A DNA stretch of 64,000 nt from Methylopumilus sp009926035 (GTDB lineage: Bacteria > Pseudomonadota > Gammaproteobacteria > Burkholderiales > Methylophilaceae), in the NCBI GenBank assembly GCA_041165405.1, contig JBEANL010000005.1, positions 1 to 64,000 on the forward strand. The letters are read 5' to 3'. The translations under genes were made by a program, and so were the position numbers. The notes below the pieces were generated by a model that saw only the letters and a list, made by a program, of their open reading frames with translations, was not told where the DNA came from and made no database searches. Below, piece after piece: positions 51,815 to 60,225 of this stretch. How positions within the stretch are numbered: position 1 is the first letter of the stretch; every line of letters starts with the position of its first letter.

Positions 51815-53539
51815 ATGCTCGCATCAAAATTTTACATTTCAACATTGAAGGAAGCGCCTTCAGAAGCAGAACTTATAAGTCATAAGCTTATGATTCGCGC
51901 AGGCTTTATTAAGCGTCTAGGCTCAGGCCTTTATTCATGGATGCCGCTTGGCTTAAAAGTTTTAAGAAAAATTGAAGCGATTGTGAGAAATGAAATGAAT
52001 CAAGCTGGCGCGGTAGAACTATTAATGCCAGCTATACAACCAGCTGAGCTATGGGAAGAGACAGGTCGATGGGCTCTCTTCGGACCACAGATGTTAAAGA
52101 TCAAAGATCGACATGATCGAAATTTCTGTTTTGGTCCGACGCACGAAGAAGTCATCACGGATATTGCAAGGAAAGAAATTAATAGTTACAAGCAGTTACC
52201 TATTAACTTTTATCAGATACAGATGAAATTTAGGGATGAGATTAGACCTCGTTTTGGTGTGATGCGTGCTCGCGAGTTTTTAATGAAGGATGCTTATTCT
52301 TTCCATACTTCAAGAGGTTCATTACAAGAAACATATGAAACAATGTATCAAGCCTATACCAATATTTTTAATAAGATAGGTCTTCAGTTTAGGGCTGTGA
52401 AAGCAGATACTGGTGCTATCGGAGGTGATGGTTCGCATGAGTTTCATGTCTTAGCCGATTCTGGCGAGGATGCGATTGCGTATAGCTCAGTATCTGATTA
52501 CGCGGCTAATATTGAATTAGCAGAAGCGATTCTTCAGGACGACAAAAGACCAGATGCAAAAGAGCCAATAGTTAAATTTGACACACCAAAACAGACGACT
52601 TGTGCAGATGTAGCTAATTTGATTGGTGCCCACATTCAAAAGACAGTGAAAACTATAGCACTTATAAATCAAACGAATGAAGCTAATGAATTTTTCTTAG
52701 TCCTTCTTCGAGGGGACCATGAGCTTAACGAAGTGAAATTATCCAAGATAAAAGACTTTGAGAATTTTCGTTTTGCAACGGACGAGGAAGTAAAAGAGCA
52801 TCTAAAATGCCCCTCAGGATTTATTGGCCCTGTGGGCGTTAAATCTTCCATAAAAATTTTAGCGGATAAGTCTGTCAGTGTTCTGTCTGATTTTATTTGT
52901 GGTGCAAATGAACCCAAACTTCATTTAAAGGGTGTGAATTTTGTGCGAGATCTCCCAGAACCCGCACTTTTTGCAGACTTAAGAAAAGTGGTCGAGGGCG
53001 ATATGAGTCCAGACAAGCAAGGGACTCTTAAGATATGCAGGGGTATTGAAGTGGGTCATATTTTCCAATTGGGCAATAGGTACTCTAAAGCAATGAAAGC
53101 AGAATACTTAGATGAAAATGGCCAAAGTCAAATTCTAGAAATGGGGTGTTATGGCATCGGGGTGTCGCGCATTGTAGCCGCCGCTATTGAGCAGTCGCAC
53201 GATGATAAAGGCATTATTTTTCCGATTAACATTGCCCCTTTTGAAGTAGCGATTGCGCCCATAGGGTATGACAAAAGTGCTGAGGTTAAAGCTTCTGCAC
53301 ATAAAATTTATGATGCGCTTAAAGCAATGGGTGTCGACGTCTTGCTTGATGATCGAGGCGAGCGCCCAGGCATTATGTTTGCCGAGATGGAATTAATAGG
53401 AATACCTTACAGAGTGGTCATTGGAGACCGCAATTTAAAAGAAGGTAAAGTTGAGTTCGAAGGTCGATTGGATCAAGAATCTAAATTAATTGATGAAAAT
53501 CAAATAGTTAAAGAAATTAAATCTTTATTATTTCCCTAA
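51815..53539 (+). CDS. proS: Prolyl-tRNA synthetase (bacterial type with editing domain)
   Basis: 574 residues (E. coli 572). Class II motifs are visible: motif 1 around GLKVLRKIEAIVRNEMNQAG, motif 2 MKFRDEIRPRFGVMRAREF (about 131-149), and motif 3 GCYGIGVSRIVAAAIEQ (about 446-462). The INS editing domain that hydrolyses Ala-tRNAPro occupies about residues 225-390. The C-terminal anticodon-binding domain is complete. It follows the HolD-like gene by 17 bases. Confidence 0.97.
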   Translation: MLASKFYISTLKEAPSEAELISHKLMIRAGFIKRLGSGLYSWMPLGLKVLRKIEAIVRNEMNQAGAVELLMPAIQPAELWEETGRWALFGPQMLKIKDRHDRNFCFGPTHEEVITDIARKEINSYKQLPINFYQIQMKFRDEIRPRFGVMRAREFLMKDAYSFHTSRGSLQETYETMYQAYTNIFNKIGLQFRAVKADTGAIGGDGSHEFHVLADSGEDAIAYSSVSDYAANIELAEAILQDDKRPDAKEPIVKFDTPKQTTCADVANLIGAHIQKTVKTIALINQTNEANEFFLVLLRGDHELNEVKLSKIKDFENFRFATDEEVKEHLKCPSGFIGPVGVKSSIKILADKSVSVLSDFICGANEPKLHLKGVNFVRDLPEPALFADLRKVVEGDMSPDKQGTLKICRGIEVGHIFQLGNRYSKAMKAEYLDENGQSQILEMGCYGIGVSRIVAAAIEQSHDDKGIIFPINIAPFEVAIAPIGYDKSAEVKASAHKIYDALKAMGVDVLLDDRGERPGIMFAEMELIGIPYRVVIGDRNLKEGKVEFEGRLDQESKLIDENQIVKEIKSLLFP

Positions 53540-53663
53540 TTTTTTATCTCTTTTTATTTTAAGTACATGATTTAATTGAATTATTTTTGTCAGGCATTTA
53601 TTACAAAAATAATTACAATTAAGGCGTGTATTTATTAAAAAAAAGGTTTAATATTCGGCAAGT

Positions 53664-53757
53664 AGTTAGCGATCGATGACCTGGAAGACTAGGGGCAATT
53701 GATAACTAAGTGCTCAAGTACTAAAGCTCTTTGATGTGTATATAAAGTCAACTAACT
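53664..53757 (+). promoter_or_regulatory. Structured 5' leader before the DUF1097-like gene
   Basis: Several nested helices can be drawn. AGTTAG (53664-53669) can close with CTAACT (53752-53757), right before the AGGAG ribosome-binding site. Inside it, ATCGAT (53672-53677) pairs with ATTGAT (53698-53703) and encloses CCTGG (53680-53684), AAGA loop, CTAGG (53689-53693). A second hairpin is AGTGC-TCAA-GTACT (53709-53722). A weak TAATAT (53649-53654) could be a -10 box. It resembles no riboswitch class I can recognise. The rest of 53540-53660 is AT-rich with nothing identifiable. Confidence 0.5.
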
Positions 53758-53768
53758 TAGGAGATATT

Positions 53769-54260
53769 ATGTCGAAATCATTAGCAGTAGCAATTAGTGT
53801 TGGTATTTTAGCAGCCGTATGGAATGCTCTCAGTGGCGACTATCTTGGTAGTATTGTTGCAACTAGTATTCCAGTGGGATTTATAGCTTGGGCTTGTTCA
53901 GGCCTTGCTGGTAAATCAGATGCAATGCAAAAAACAGTTATTGGTATGACTTTTGGCGCAATCATTGCTTCCGTGGCAATTGTGATTGGAGGAGTTGATT
54001 TGCCAGTGATTGGTGCAAGTGATGAAGTTGGTGTTGGTTTAGCTGCTCTCATTCTTGTATTAGTCTCAGGAAGAGTAAGTCAAGTCTCAAACGTTGGAAT
54101 AAATGTTTTAGGTTTTGCCTCAGCTTTTACGCTATCACCAAATGCAACTAGTATCGCTGCAATGGATTTAACCAATCCAGTAGCTATTGTTTTAATTTCA
54201 AGTATCTTGGGCGTAGTTGCAGGTAATTTAGCTGAAAAACTTGCGGCTGCAATTAAATAA
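53769..54260 (+). CDS. DUF1097-like small integral membrane protein
   Basis: 163 residues from the ATG at 53769, which has a good AGGAG site seven bases before it; an in-frame ATG at 53736 adds 11 residues inside the structured leader. About five hydrophobic helices fill the protein, rich in Gly, Ala, Ile and Val, with charged residues mainly in short loops. The size and helix pattern (LAVAISVGILAAVWNALSG at the start) recall DUF1097 proteins such as E. coli YcdZ, of unknown function. The family call is tentative. A strong terminator follows. Confidence 0.65.
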   Translation: MSKSLAVAISVGILAAVWNALSGDYLGSIVATSIPVGFIAWACSGLAGKSDAMQKTVIGMTFGAIIASVAIVIGGVDLPVIGASDEVGVGLAALILVLVSGRVSQVSNVGINVLGFASAFTLSPNATSIAAMDLTNPVAIVLISSILGVVAGNLAEKLAAAIK

Positions 54261-54280
54261 TTGCTTTAAACAGGCTCTTT

Positions 54281-54310
54281 AAAAAACGCACCTCAAGGGG
54301 TGCGTTTTTT
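54281..54310. terminator. Bidirectional terminator, DUF1097-like / secreted protein
   Basis: AAAAAACGCACC and GGTGCGTTTTTT form a perfect 12-pair stem around a six-base loop. It serves the plus-strand membrane protein and the convergent minus-strand gene, whose stop codon (TTA, 54309-54311) overlaps the T-run. Confidence 0.92.
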
Positions 54311-55178
54311 ATTTGGACTTACTAGAAATTTTAAATCCGTAATAAGTTCCGAATTCACCTTCAGATTCGTTATATATAAAGAATAAGTTATTTGTATACC
54401 CAAGACCGTTGTAATGATTTTGCGCTCTTAATTTTATATCTTTTGGTAAGGCAGATTTGCCAACATAACCACCCTTGGCATTAAAGATTAATATCGCTTT
54501 ATGATCGACATCAAGAATGGCTAACTCTTCTCCGTCAATACCTGTTGAGGCAATAAAATTATCGCTTAAATCATCAAATGCGACGCTCGCTGACTTGAGA
54601 TCTAGATGAATTTCGTCTAATTTATTGCCCTCACTCGCGTCAATAATGATGACCTTGTCACTCCTTTTTTGTTTAGCAAAGTAACGATTCGTTTTGGAAT
54701 CAAATGAAGGCATTGTAGCTGAGTCACCAAAGGCGGGGTTAAAGTTAGAAACTTCTTTTGATGTGCCCTTTAAATTGCCTTGATCATCAAGGTCTAGAGA
54801 AAATATGCCTGTATTAGGGGCAAAACCAGCTTCACTGGAAATATTGTAAGTGATGGTTGTTAGTTGATAAGTTAATTCATTGTAAAAAATGGAGCGATTA
54901 TCAAATCCTGCTTGTGTTGAGGACAGGTATTTTCCAGATTGGTCATAGGTATGAATAAGTGATTTGGAGATAGGCGCCTCAGTTTCTGAGCCCAAGGGCG
55001 CTAAACCGCCATCGGCGATGTAATATTTTTTTTGTCCCGGAATGAAAGCTACTGTCATGGGGCGTGTCGTAGGTTTTTTAGCAAGCGTAATTTTGATTAC
55101 GGATTGCGCTTCAGGAAGCACGTCCGCAAAAATGGAATAATTAAATATTAAAAAACTTAACGCAATAATAATTTTCAT
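54309..55178 (-). CDS. Secreted protein of unknown function, beta-propeller-like
   Basis: 289 residues. A signal peptide ends near residue 18 (IFA). The rest shows recurring strand-turn patterns such as KKYYIADGG, TNRYFAKQKRSDKVIIIDA, NFIASTGIDGEELAILDVDH and NNLFFIYNESEGEFGTYYG, as in NHL/YVTN-type propellers, but no catalytic residues or heme site are evident. I do not recognise a named family. It is followed upstream by queA, 27 bases away on the same strand, and may be cotranscribed. Confidence 0.7.
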   Translation of the reverse strand: MKIIIALSFLIFNYSIFADVLPEAQSVIKITLAKKPTTRPMTVAFIPGQKKYYIADGGLAPLGSETEAPISKSLIHTYDQSGKYLSSTQAGFDNRSIFYNELTYQLTTITYNISSEAGFAPNTGIFSLDLDDQGNLKGTSKEVSNFNPAFGDSATMPSFDSKTNRYFAKQKRSDKVIIIDASEGNKLDEIHLDLKSASVAFDDLSDNFIASTGIDGEELAILDVDHKAILIFNAKGGYVGKSALPKDIKLRAQNHYNGLGYTNNLFFIYNESEGEFGTYYGFKISSKSK

Positions 55179-55205
55179 AGATTACTTTTTAAGGTTAGCT
55201 GTTAA

Positions 55206-56231
55206 TTAAGATCGCTCAATAAAAGAGGCGTCACCATAACTAAAGAAGCGGTATTTATTTTTAATAGCATGTTGATAAAGTTTCTTAATGGTATCACTTC
55301 CACTAAAAGCTGAGACTAAAATAAATAGAGTACTTTTAGGTAAATGGAAATTAGTGAGCAATGCATCCACAATTTTAAATTTATAGCCCGGTTTAATAAA
55401 TATAGAGGTCTCTTTAAATCCAGGTTGAATAATTTCTTCAGAAAATTTACTTTCAAGCGCTCTTAAGACGGTAGTGCCGATAGCAATAATTCTGCCATTC
55501 TTTGATTTAGCATCATGAATCATCTTAATTGTTTTCTCAGGTACATTAAAAGATTCACTATGCATCTGATGATGATCAAGATCATCATCTCTAACAGGTT
55601 GAAAAGTACCTGCACCTACATGTAAAGTTAGAAAAGTGTATTTAATTTTTTTGTTATCTAAGGCTTTAAAGATTTCATCAGTGAAATGAAGTCCAGCTGT
55701 TGGCGCTGCAACGGCCCCTGATTCTTTTGCATAAATGGTTTGGTATCTTTTTTCATCACTTGTATTAGCGCTTCTCTGGATGTAGGGAGGCAAAGGAATA
55801 TGTCCATATTTTTCGAGTATGTCGTAACTATATAAATCTGAATTAAATTCAATATAAAAAAGATCATCTTCTTTTTTGATGACTTTAATTGATACATATT
55901 TATTAATCTCGAAGATAGTGCCATCCAATATTTTTTTTGATGTTTTTAAATGCGCGAGTGCGCTATGTTTATCAAGGATTCGCTCAATCATGATTTCAGC
56001 TTTACCACCAGTGACTTTTGTTCCAAACAATCTTGCTTTAATGACACGTGTGTCATTAAAAATTAGAAGATCATTTGGATTTAATAAATCAACAAAATCT
56101 GTAAATTTTTTATCCTCTAATGATTTTGTATTTTTATTCAATACAAGAAGACGACTCGCATCTCTTTTTTCAAGTGGTGCTTGGGCAATAAGATCCTGAG
56201 GTAGATCAAAATCAAATTCTTCAAGAAGCAT
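55206..56231 (-). CDS. queA: S-adenosylmethionine:tRNA ribosyltransferase-isomerase
   Basis: 341 residues (E. coli 356). It starts with FDFDLPQDLIAQAPLEKRDASRLL and has FNDTRVIKARLFG (about residues 56-68), AAPTAGLHFT (about 174-183) and LHVGAGTFQPVRDDD. It transfers the ribosyl group of SAM to 7-aminomethyl-7-deazaguanine in tRNA to make epoxyqueuosine. tgt, its usual neighbour, is not in the window. Confidence 0.96.
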   Translation of the reverse strand: MLLEEFDFDLPQDLIAQAPLEKRDASRLLVLNKNTKSLEDKKFTDFVDLLNPNDLLIFNDTRVIKARLFGTKVTGGKAEIMIERILDKHSALAHLKTSKKILDGTIFEINKYVSIKVIKKEDDLFYIEFNSDLYSYDILEKYGHIPLPPYIQRSANTSDEKRYQTIYAKESGAVAAPTAGLHFTDEIFKALDNKKIKYTFLTLHVGAGTFQPVRDDDLDHHQMHSESFNVPEKTIKMIHDAKSKNGRIIAIGTTVLRALESKFSEEIIQPGFKETSIFIKPGYKFKIVDALLTNFHLPKSTLFILVSAFSGSDTIKKLYQHAIKNKYRFFSYGDASFIERS

Positions 56232-56288
56232 ATTACTTTTTTGAGCTTAACATTTAAACGAAATCTTTAATTGACCTGAATATTTTAG

Positions 56289-56480
56289 TTATTTAATATG
56301 ATTTAGAATAACATTAACTAAAATTCCAAGGGTTAACAGCAAAAGAATAGCCACTACAAAACCAATAATTAGAAAATATTTTATTCCATGTTTTTCAACA
56401 AAAGCTTCATCCTGAGAAAATTTTCTATTATTTTGTATGCCGAAAAAAGCGGATATGATACTTTTAATGATATTTAACAT
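56289..56480 (-). CDS. DUF2970 small membrane protein
   Basis: 63 residues with one C-terminal membrane helix (FLIIGFVVAILLLLTLGILV). The N-terminal IIKSIISAFFGIQ matches DUF2970, a betaproteobacterial family usually encoded inside the cox gene cluster between ctaG and coxC. Here it is about 4 kb upstream on the opposite strand, next to the tRNA-Leu gene. A role in oxidase assembly is suggested by usual context only. Confidence 0.78.
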   Translation of the reverse strand: MLNIIKSIISAFFGIQNNRKFSQDEAFVEKHGIKYFLIIGFVVAILLLLTLGILVNVILNHIK

Positions 56481-56574
56481 AGTCTTTTTTTAAGTCTTAA
56501 TTGCTTCAATTTTAATATACTTAATTAGTTATAAGCCGATTTAACTATAATGTTAAGTTTACAGCCTTCAAAAA

Positions 56575-56661
56575 GCCGGGATGGCGGAATTGGTAGACGC
56601 ACGGGACTCAAAATCCCGCGCTAGAAATAGCGTGCGAGTTCGATTCTCGCTCCCGGCACCA
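56575..56661 (+). tRNA. tRNA-Leu (anticodon CAA)
   Basis: 87 bases with encoded CCA. Acceptor strands GCCGGGA (56575-56581) and TCCCGGC (56651-56657) pair fully. The anticodon loop CTCAAAA gives anticodon CAA (56609-56611), reading UUG. The long variable arm (GCGCTAGAAATAGCGT region) marks a class II tRNA, and the T arm has GTTCGATTC. It lies 100 bases downstream of the divergent DUF2970 start. Confidence 0.97.
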
Positions 56662-56713
56662 TAAATTAGATAATTATTGGAATTTTTTTCTTTTGAGTAC
56701 GTCAAGTGTAAAT

Positions 56714-57172
56714 ATGATTCAAATCAAAAAGTCAAAAAAAGGTACATTAAGTGAATTTATTATTCGCCCAAATCCCTCTATGCCATGGAGGGTGATTAAA
56801 AAAATATACTTTTTTTTCTCTATTTTTATCCTCATAATTTCCTTAGTACTTTGTTATTTTGGATTATATTTAGCGATTCCTTTTTATGGTATTGAGGTTC
56901 TTTTGCTCGGATATGCTTTGTATTTCACTTGCCTCAAAAGTACTTTTTATCAAATTATAAGAATAAGTTCCCGCTTAATTGAAGTTAAAACTGTTCAAGG
57001 GAAAAAAATTATTAAGGAAGAGTTTAATCGAGACTGGAGTAAATTTAGACTTGTTACAACATATTTTAATCGGCCTAGTTATATTGTAATAAGTTCCCAG
57101 GGAAAAAATACTCGTATTGGAGATTTTTTATGCGAAAGTGAACGTTTAGAGTTATTTAAAAAAATTTCATAA
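56714..57172 (+). CDS. DUF2244 family membrane protein
   Basis: 152 residues from the ATG at 56714; an in-frame TTG at 56693 would add seven. FIIRPNPSMPWRVIK near the N-terminus, two membrane helices (about residues 25-75) with YGIEVLLLGYALYF, and the late RIGDFLCESERLELFKKI match DUF2244. Members are often encoded immediately upstream of coxB in Proteobacteria, as here. Function is unknown. Confidence 0.8.
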   Translation: MIQIKKSKKGTLSEFIIRPNPSMPWRVIKKIYFFFSIFILIISLVLCYFGLYLAIPFYGIEVLLLGYALYFTCLKSTFYQIIRISSRLIEVKTVQGKKIIKEEFNRDWSKFRLVTTYFNRPSYIVISSQGKNTRIGDFLCESERLELFKKIS

Positions 57173-57233
57173 ATACAATTTTTCGTATTGATTTTAAAAA
57201 ATCCTACTGATAACATGAACCCCATACAATTTT

Positions 57234-57269
57234 AGTAAATCTAAATTCAGTAAATTAATTTCAGTAAAT
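57234..57269 (+). repeat. Three AGTAAAT direct repeats upstream of coxB
   Basis: AGTAAAT occurs at 57234-57240, 57249-57255 and 57263-57269, spaced 15 and 14 bases apart; the last two are preceded by TTC. They lie 40-75 bases before the coxB start, in the expected promoter region of the cox cluster. The AT-rich sequence makes chance repetition possible. Confidence 0.4.
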
Positions 57270-57310
57270 AAACAAAGAACATTCGACTTTAAACGCTAGA
57301 AGGATATTAA

Positions 57311-58471
57311 ATGCATTTGAATAAAAGTATGGCTAGATTTTTGTCTAACTTCTCAGTTATCTTCTCGTTATTATTTTTTTTAAACCCGAATTTATTGCAT
57401 GCTGCATGGGGTTTAAATATGACTCAAGGCGTTACCCCCATAAGTCAGGACGTCTATAACATGCATATGACTTCTTTATATGTAGTTACTATTATTGGTA
57501 TTTTAGTTTTTAGTGTGATGTTTTGGTCTATATTTCATCATCGAAAGTCAAAAGGCGTCAAACCAGCAAAATTTTCGCATAGTACAACCGTTGAAGTAAT
57601 TTGGACTCTCATACCTTTTGCAATTATTGTTGCTTTGGCAATTCCAGCAACTAAACTTCTTGCAAGGATGGATGACACTTCAAAATCTGAAATCACTGTC
57701 AAAGCAACAGGTTATCAATGGAAATGGAAATACGATTATATAGATGAGGATATAACTTTATACAGCAATTTGGCCGCTGATAGTGTTGATGCTAGCCAGA
57801 AGAACTCAGGCATTGATCCAAAGACTGCTGATAATTATTTACGAAATACCGATACAGCTCTTGTCCTTCCTGTTGGCAAAAAAATTAGAATTATGACAAC
57901 GGCGAGTGATGTGATTCATGCATGGTGGGTGCCAGATTTAGGTTGGAAAAGAGATGCTATTCCTGGATTTATTAATGATAACTGGACAGTAATCAACAAA
58001 GAAGGTATTTATCGCGGGCAATGTGCTGAAATTTGTGGTAAGGGGCATGGATATATGCCGATTGTAGTGAAAGCCGTTCCTGAAAAAGAATACTTAGCTT
58101 GGGTTCAAGAAACAAAACTTGCATTAAAATCTAAAAAAGATAGTGGCGACAAAGAACTTTCGATGGATGAGTTAAAGTCTAAAGGCGAAGCAGTCTACAA
58201 GGCCAATTGTTTGGCATGTCATCAAGCAAATGGGCAAGGTATTAAAGGGGTTTTCCCGGCGCTCGATGGAAGTCCAATTGCAACAGTTAAAACTCGCATT
58301 ACTGAGCATATTCATCAGGTTATTTATGGTAAAAATAATATGCCTGCTTTTGGAGAGCAGTTGTCGGATACAGATATTGCTGCAGTCGTTACTTATGAAA
58401 GAAATGTTTGGGGTAATAAAACAGGCGATATTATTCAGCCTAAAGATGTTGCAGCTAGTAGAAAGAAATAA
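57311..58471 (+). CDS. coxB: Cytochrome c oxidase subunit II with fused cytochrome c domain (caa3 type)
   Basis: 386 residues. A signal peptide (to about residue 31) and two membrane helices precede the CuA domain, whose ligands are His203, Cys238, Cys242, His246 and Met249 (GQCAEICGKGHGYM). The C-terminal extension carries a heme c site CLACH (300-304), so electrons can enter from a soluble cytochrome through the fused domain. TTVEVIWTLIPF is the family motif before the second helix. An AGAAGGA site precedes the ATG. It is the first gene of the cox cluster. Confidence 0.96.
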   Translation: MHLNKSMARFLSNFSVIFSLLFFLNPNLLHAAWGLNMTQGVTPISQDVYNMHMTSLYVVTIIGILVFSVMFWSIFHHRKSKGVKPAKFSHSTTVEVIWTLIPFAIIVALAIPATKLLARMDDTSKSEITVKATGYQWKWKYDYIDEDITLYSNLAADSVDASQKNSGIDPKTADNYLRNTDTALVLPVGKKIRIMTTASDVIHAWWVPDLGWKRDAIPGFINDNWTVINKEGIYRGQCAEICGKGHGYMPIVVKAVPEKEYLAWVQETKLALKSKKDSGDKELSMDELKSKGEAVYKANCLACHQANGQGIKGVFPALDGSPIATVKTRITEHIHQVIYGKNNMPAFGEQLSDTDIAAVVTYERNVWGNKTGDIIQPKDVAASRKK

Positions 58472-58504
58472 TTTTAAATTTTTTAATTTAGGAAGATTTT
58501 AAGA

Positions 58505-60100
58505 ATGAGCACAATAGCACACGCCAATCACGATCATCACGATCATAAGCCCACAGGTATTAAACGTTGGTTGTTTTCAACGAACCATAAAGATATAGGT
58601 ACAATGTATTTAGTATTTTCATTGATCATGTTCTTTATTGGTGGCTCCATGGCGATGATTATTCGTGCAGAGTTATTTCAACCAGGATTACAGTTTGTAG
58701 ACCCACAATTTTATAATTCAATGGTAACTGTGCATGCGCTTGTAATGATTTTTGGAGCTGTTATGCCAGCTGGGGTTGGACTTGCTAACTGGATGATACC
58801 TATTATGATAGGTGCTCCAGATATGGCTCTTCCTCGTATGAATAATATGAGTTTTTGGATTATGCCTTTTGCTTTTGCACTTCTTTTAGGTACTTTATTT
58901 ATAGAGGGCGGAGGCCCTGCAGGCGGTTGGACGATGTACCCACCACTTGTATTACAAACAGGAAAAGCATTCCCATTTTTAATATTTGCGGTTCATTTCC
59001 TTGGTATCTCATCTATTATGGGAGCAATTAATATCATTGCAACAGTCTTTAATATGAGAGCTCCGGGCATGACGTTAATGAGATTGCCTTTATTTGTCTG
59101 GACTTGGGTGATTACAGCGTTTTTACTTATTGCCTCTATGCCAGTTTTAGCTGGCGCCGTGACAATGCTCTTAACAGATAAATATTTTGGTACAAGCTTT
59201 TTTAATGCTGCCGGGGGTGGTGACCCGGTATTGTTCCAGCATATTTTCTGGTTCTTCGGACATCCAGAAGTTTATATTTTAGCTCTTCCAGCTTTCGGAA
59301 TCATATCTCAAATTATTCCTACATTTGCTCGTAAGCCGCTTTTTGGTTATGCATCCATGGTTTACGCAACAGCCTCAATTGCAATTCTTTCTTTCTTTGT
59401 ATGGGCACATCACATGTTTACAGTTGGCCTTCCTATTAATGGCGAATTATTTTTCATGTATGCAACGATGTTAATTGCTGTTCCGACAGGTGTTAAAGTA
59501 TTTAATTGGGTAGCTACCATGTGGAAAGGCGCTATGACCTTTGAGGCTCCGATGCTGTTTGCATTGGCATTTGTAATTTTATTTACAATTGGGGGTTTTT
59601 CTGGACTTATGTTAGGTATTACGCCAGTTGACTTCCAATATCATGACACTTACTTTGTTGTGGCTCACTTCCACTACGTTCTATTGACTGGCGCAGTTTT
59701 TGCACTGATGGCATCAGTTTATTATTGGCTTCCTAAATGGACTGGTAATATGTATGACGAGAAATTAGCTAAGATACATTTCTGGCTTTCGACTATTTTT
59801 GCAAATGTCCTTTTCTTTCCGCAACATTTTTTAGGTTTAGCCGGCATGCCAAGAAGAATTCCAGATTACAGTATTCAATTTGCAGATTTTAATATGGTTT
59901 CGAGTCTTGGCGGTTTTGCATACGGTATTTCGCAATTATTATTCATTTATATAGTTATTAAATGTGTCTTGGGCGGCAAAAAAGCTACAGCTCAAGTTTG
60001 GGAAGGCGCACGTGGTTTGGAATGGACATTAAGTTCACCGCCGCCATACCATTCATTTACTAAGCCACCAAAAGTCACAAAAGCTCTAATGGACTATTGA
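58505..60100 (+). CDS. coxA: Cytochrome c oxidase subunit I
   Basis: 531 residues with 12 membrane helices. Heme and copper ligands are in place: His77 and His390 for heme a, His388 for heme a3, and His253, His302 and His303 for CuB. Tyr257 in HPEVY would form the cross-link to His253, and Glu255 marks an A1-type proton channel. It reduces O2 to water while pumping protons. Its last base (TGATG) starts the next small gene. Confidence 0.98.
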   Translation: MSTIAHANHDHHDHKPTGIKRWLFSTNHKDIGTMYLVFSLIMFFIGGSMAMIIRAELFQPGLQFVDPQFYNSMVTVHALVMIFGAVMPAGVGLANWMIPIMIGAPDMALPRMNNMSFWIMPFAFALLLGTLFIEGGGPAGGWTMYPPLVLQTGKAFPFLIFAVHFLGISSIMGAINIIATVFNMRAPGMTLMRLPLFVWTWVITAFLLIASMPVLAGAVTMLLTDKYFGTSFFNAAGGGDPVLFQHIFWFFGHPEVYILALPAFGIISQIIPTFARKPLFGYASMVYATASIAILSFFVWAHHMFTVGLPINGELFFMYATMLIAVPTGVKVFNWVATMWKGAMTFEAPMLFALAFVILFTIGGFSGLMLGITPVDFQYHDTYFVVAHFHYVLLTGAVFALMASVYYWLPKWTGNMYDEKLAKIHFWLSTIFANVLFFPQHFLGLAGMPRRIPDYSIQFADFNMVSSLGGFAYGISQLLFIYIVIKCVLGGKKATAQVWEGARGLEWTLSSPPPYHSFTKPPKVTKALMDY

Positions 60101-60225
60101 TGGTTAAAAAAGCGTTCAGAACTAATAATGAATTAGTTGAAAAAAGAAATAAACGATTAGCATTGATTCTAGGGTTAGTTGCTCTTTCCTTTTACCTAGG
60201 GTTTCTTATAAGTAATATGAAATGA
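60100..60225 (+). CDS. Cytochrome oxidase small assembly protein
   Basis: A 41-residue frame overlapping coxA by one base and ctaG by four (ATGA). A charged N-terminus (KKAFRTNNELVEKRNKRL) is followed by one membrane helix (ALILGLVALSFYLGFLI). Peptides of this size and design lie between coxA and ctaG in many Betaproteobacteria and are annotated as small assembly proteins; direct function is not established to my knowledge. The tight double overlap supports real translation. Confidence 0.8.
   Translation: MVKKAFRTNNELVEKRNKRLALILGLVALSFYLGFLISNMK

Noticed and set aside
55876..56199. 107-codon frame antisense to queA
   Set aside because: Lies wholly within a conserved gene and encodes no recognisable protein.
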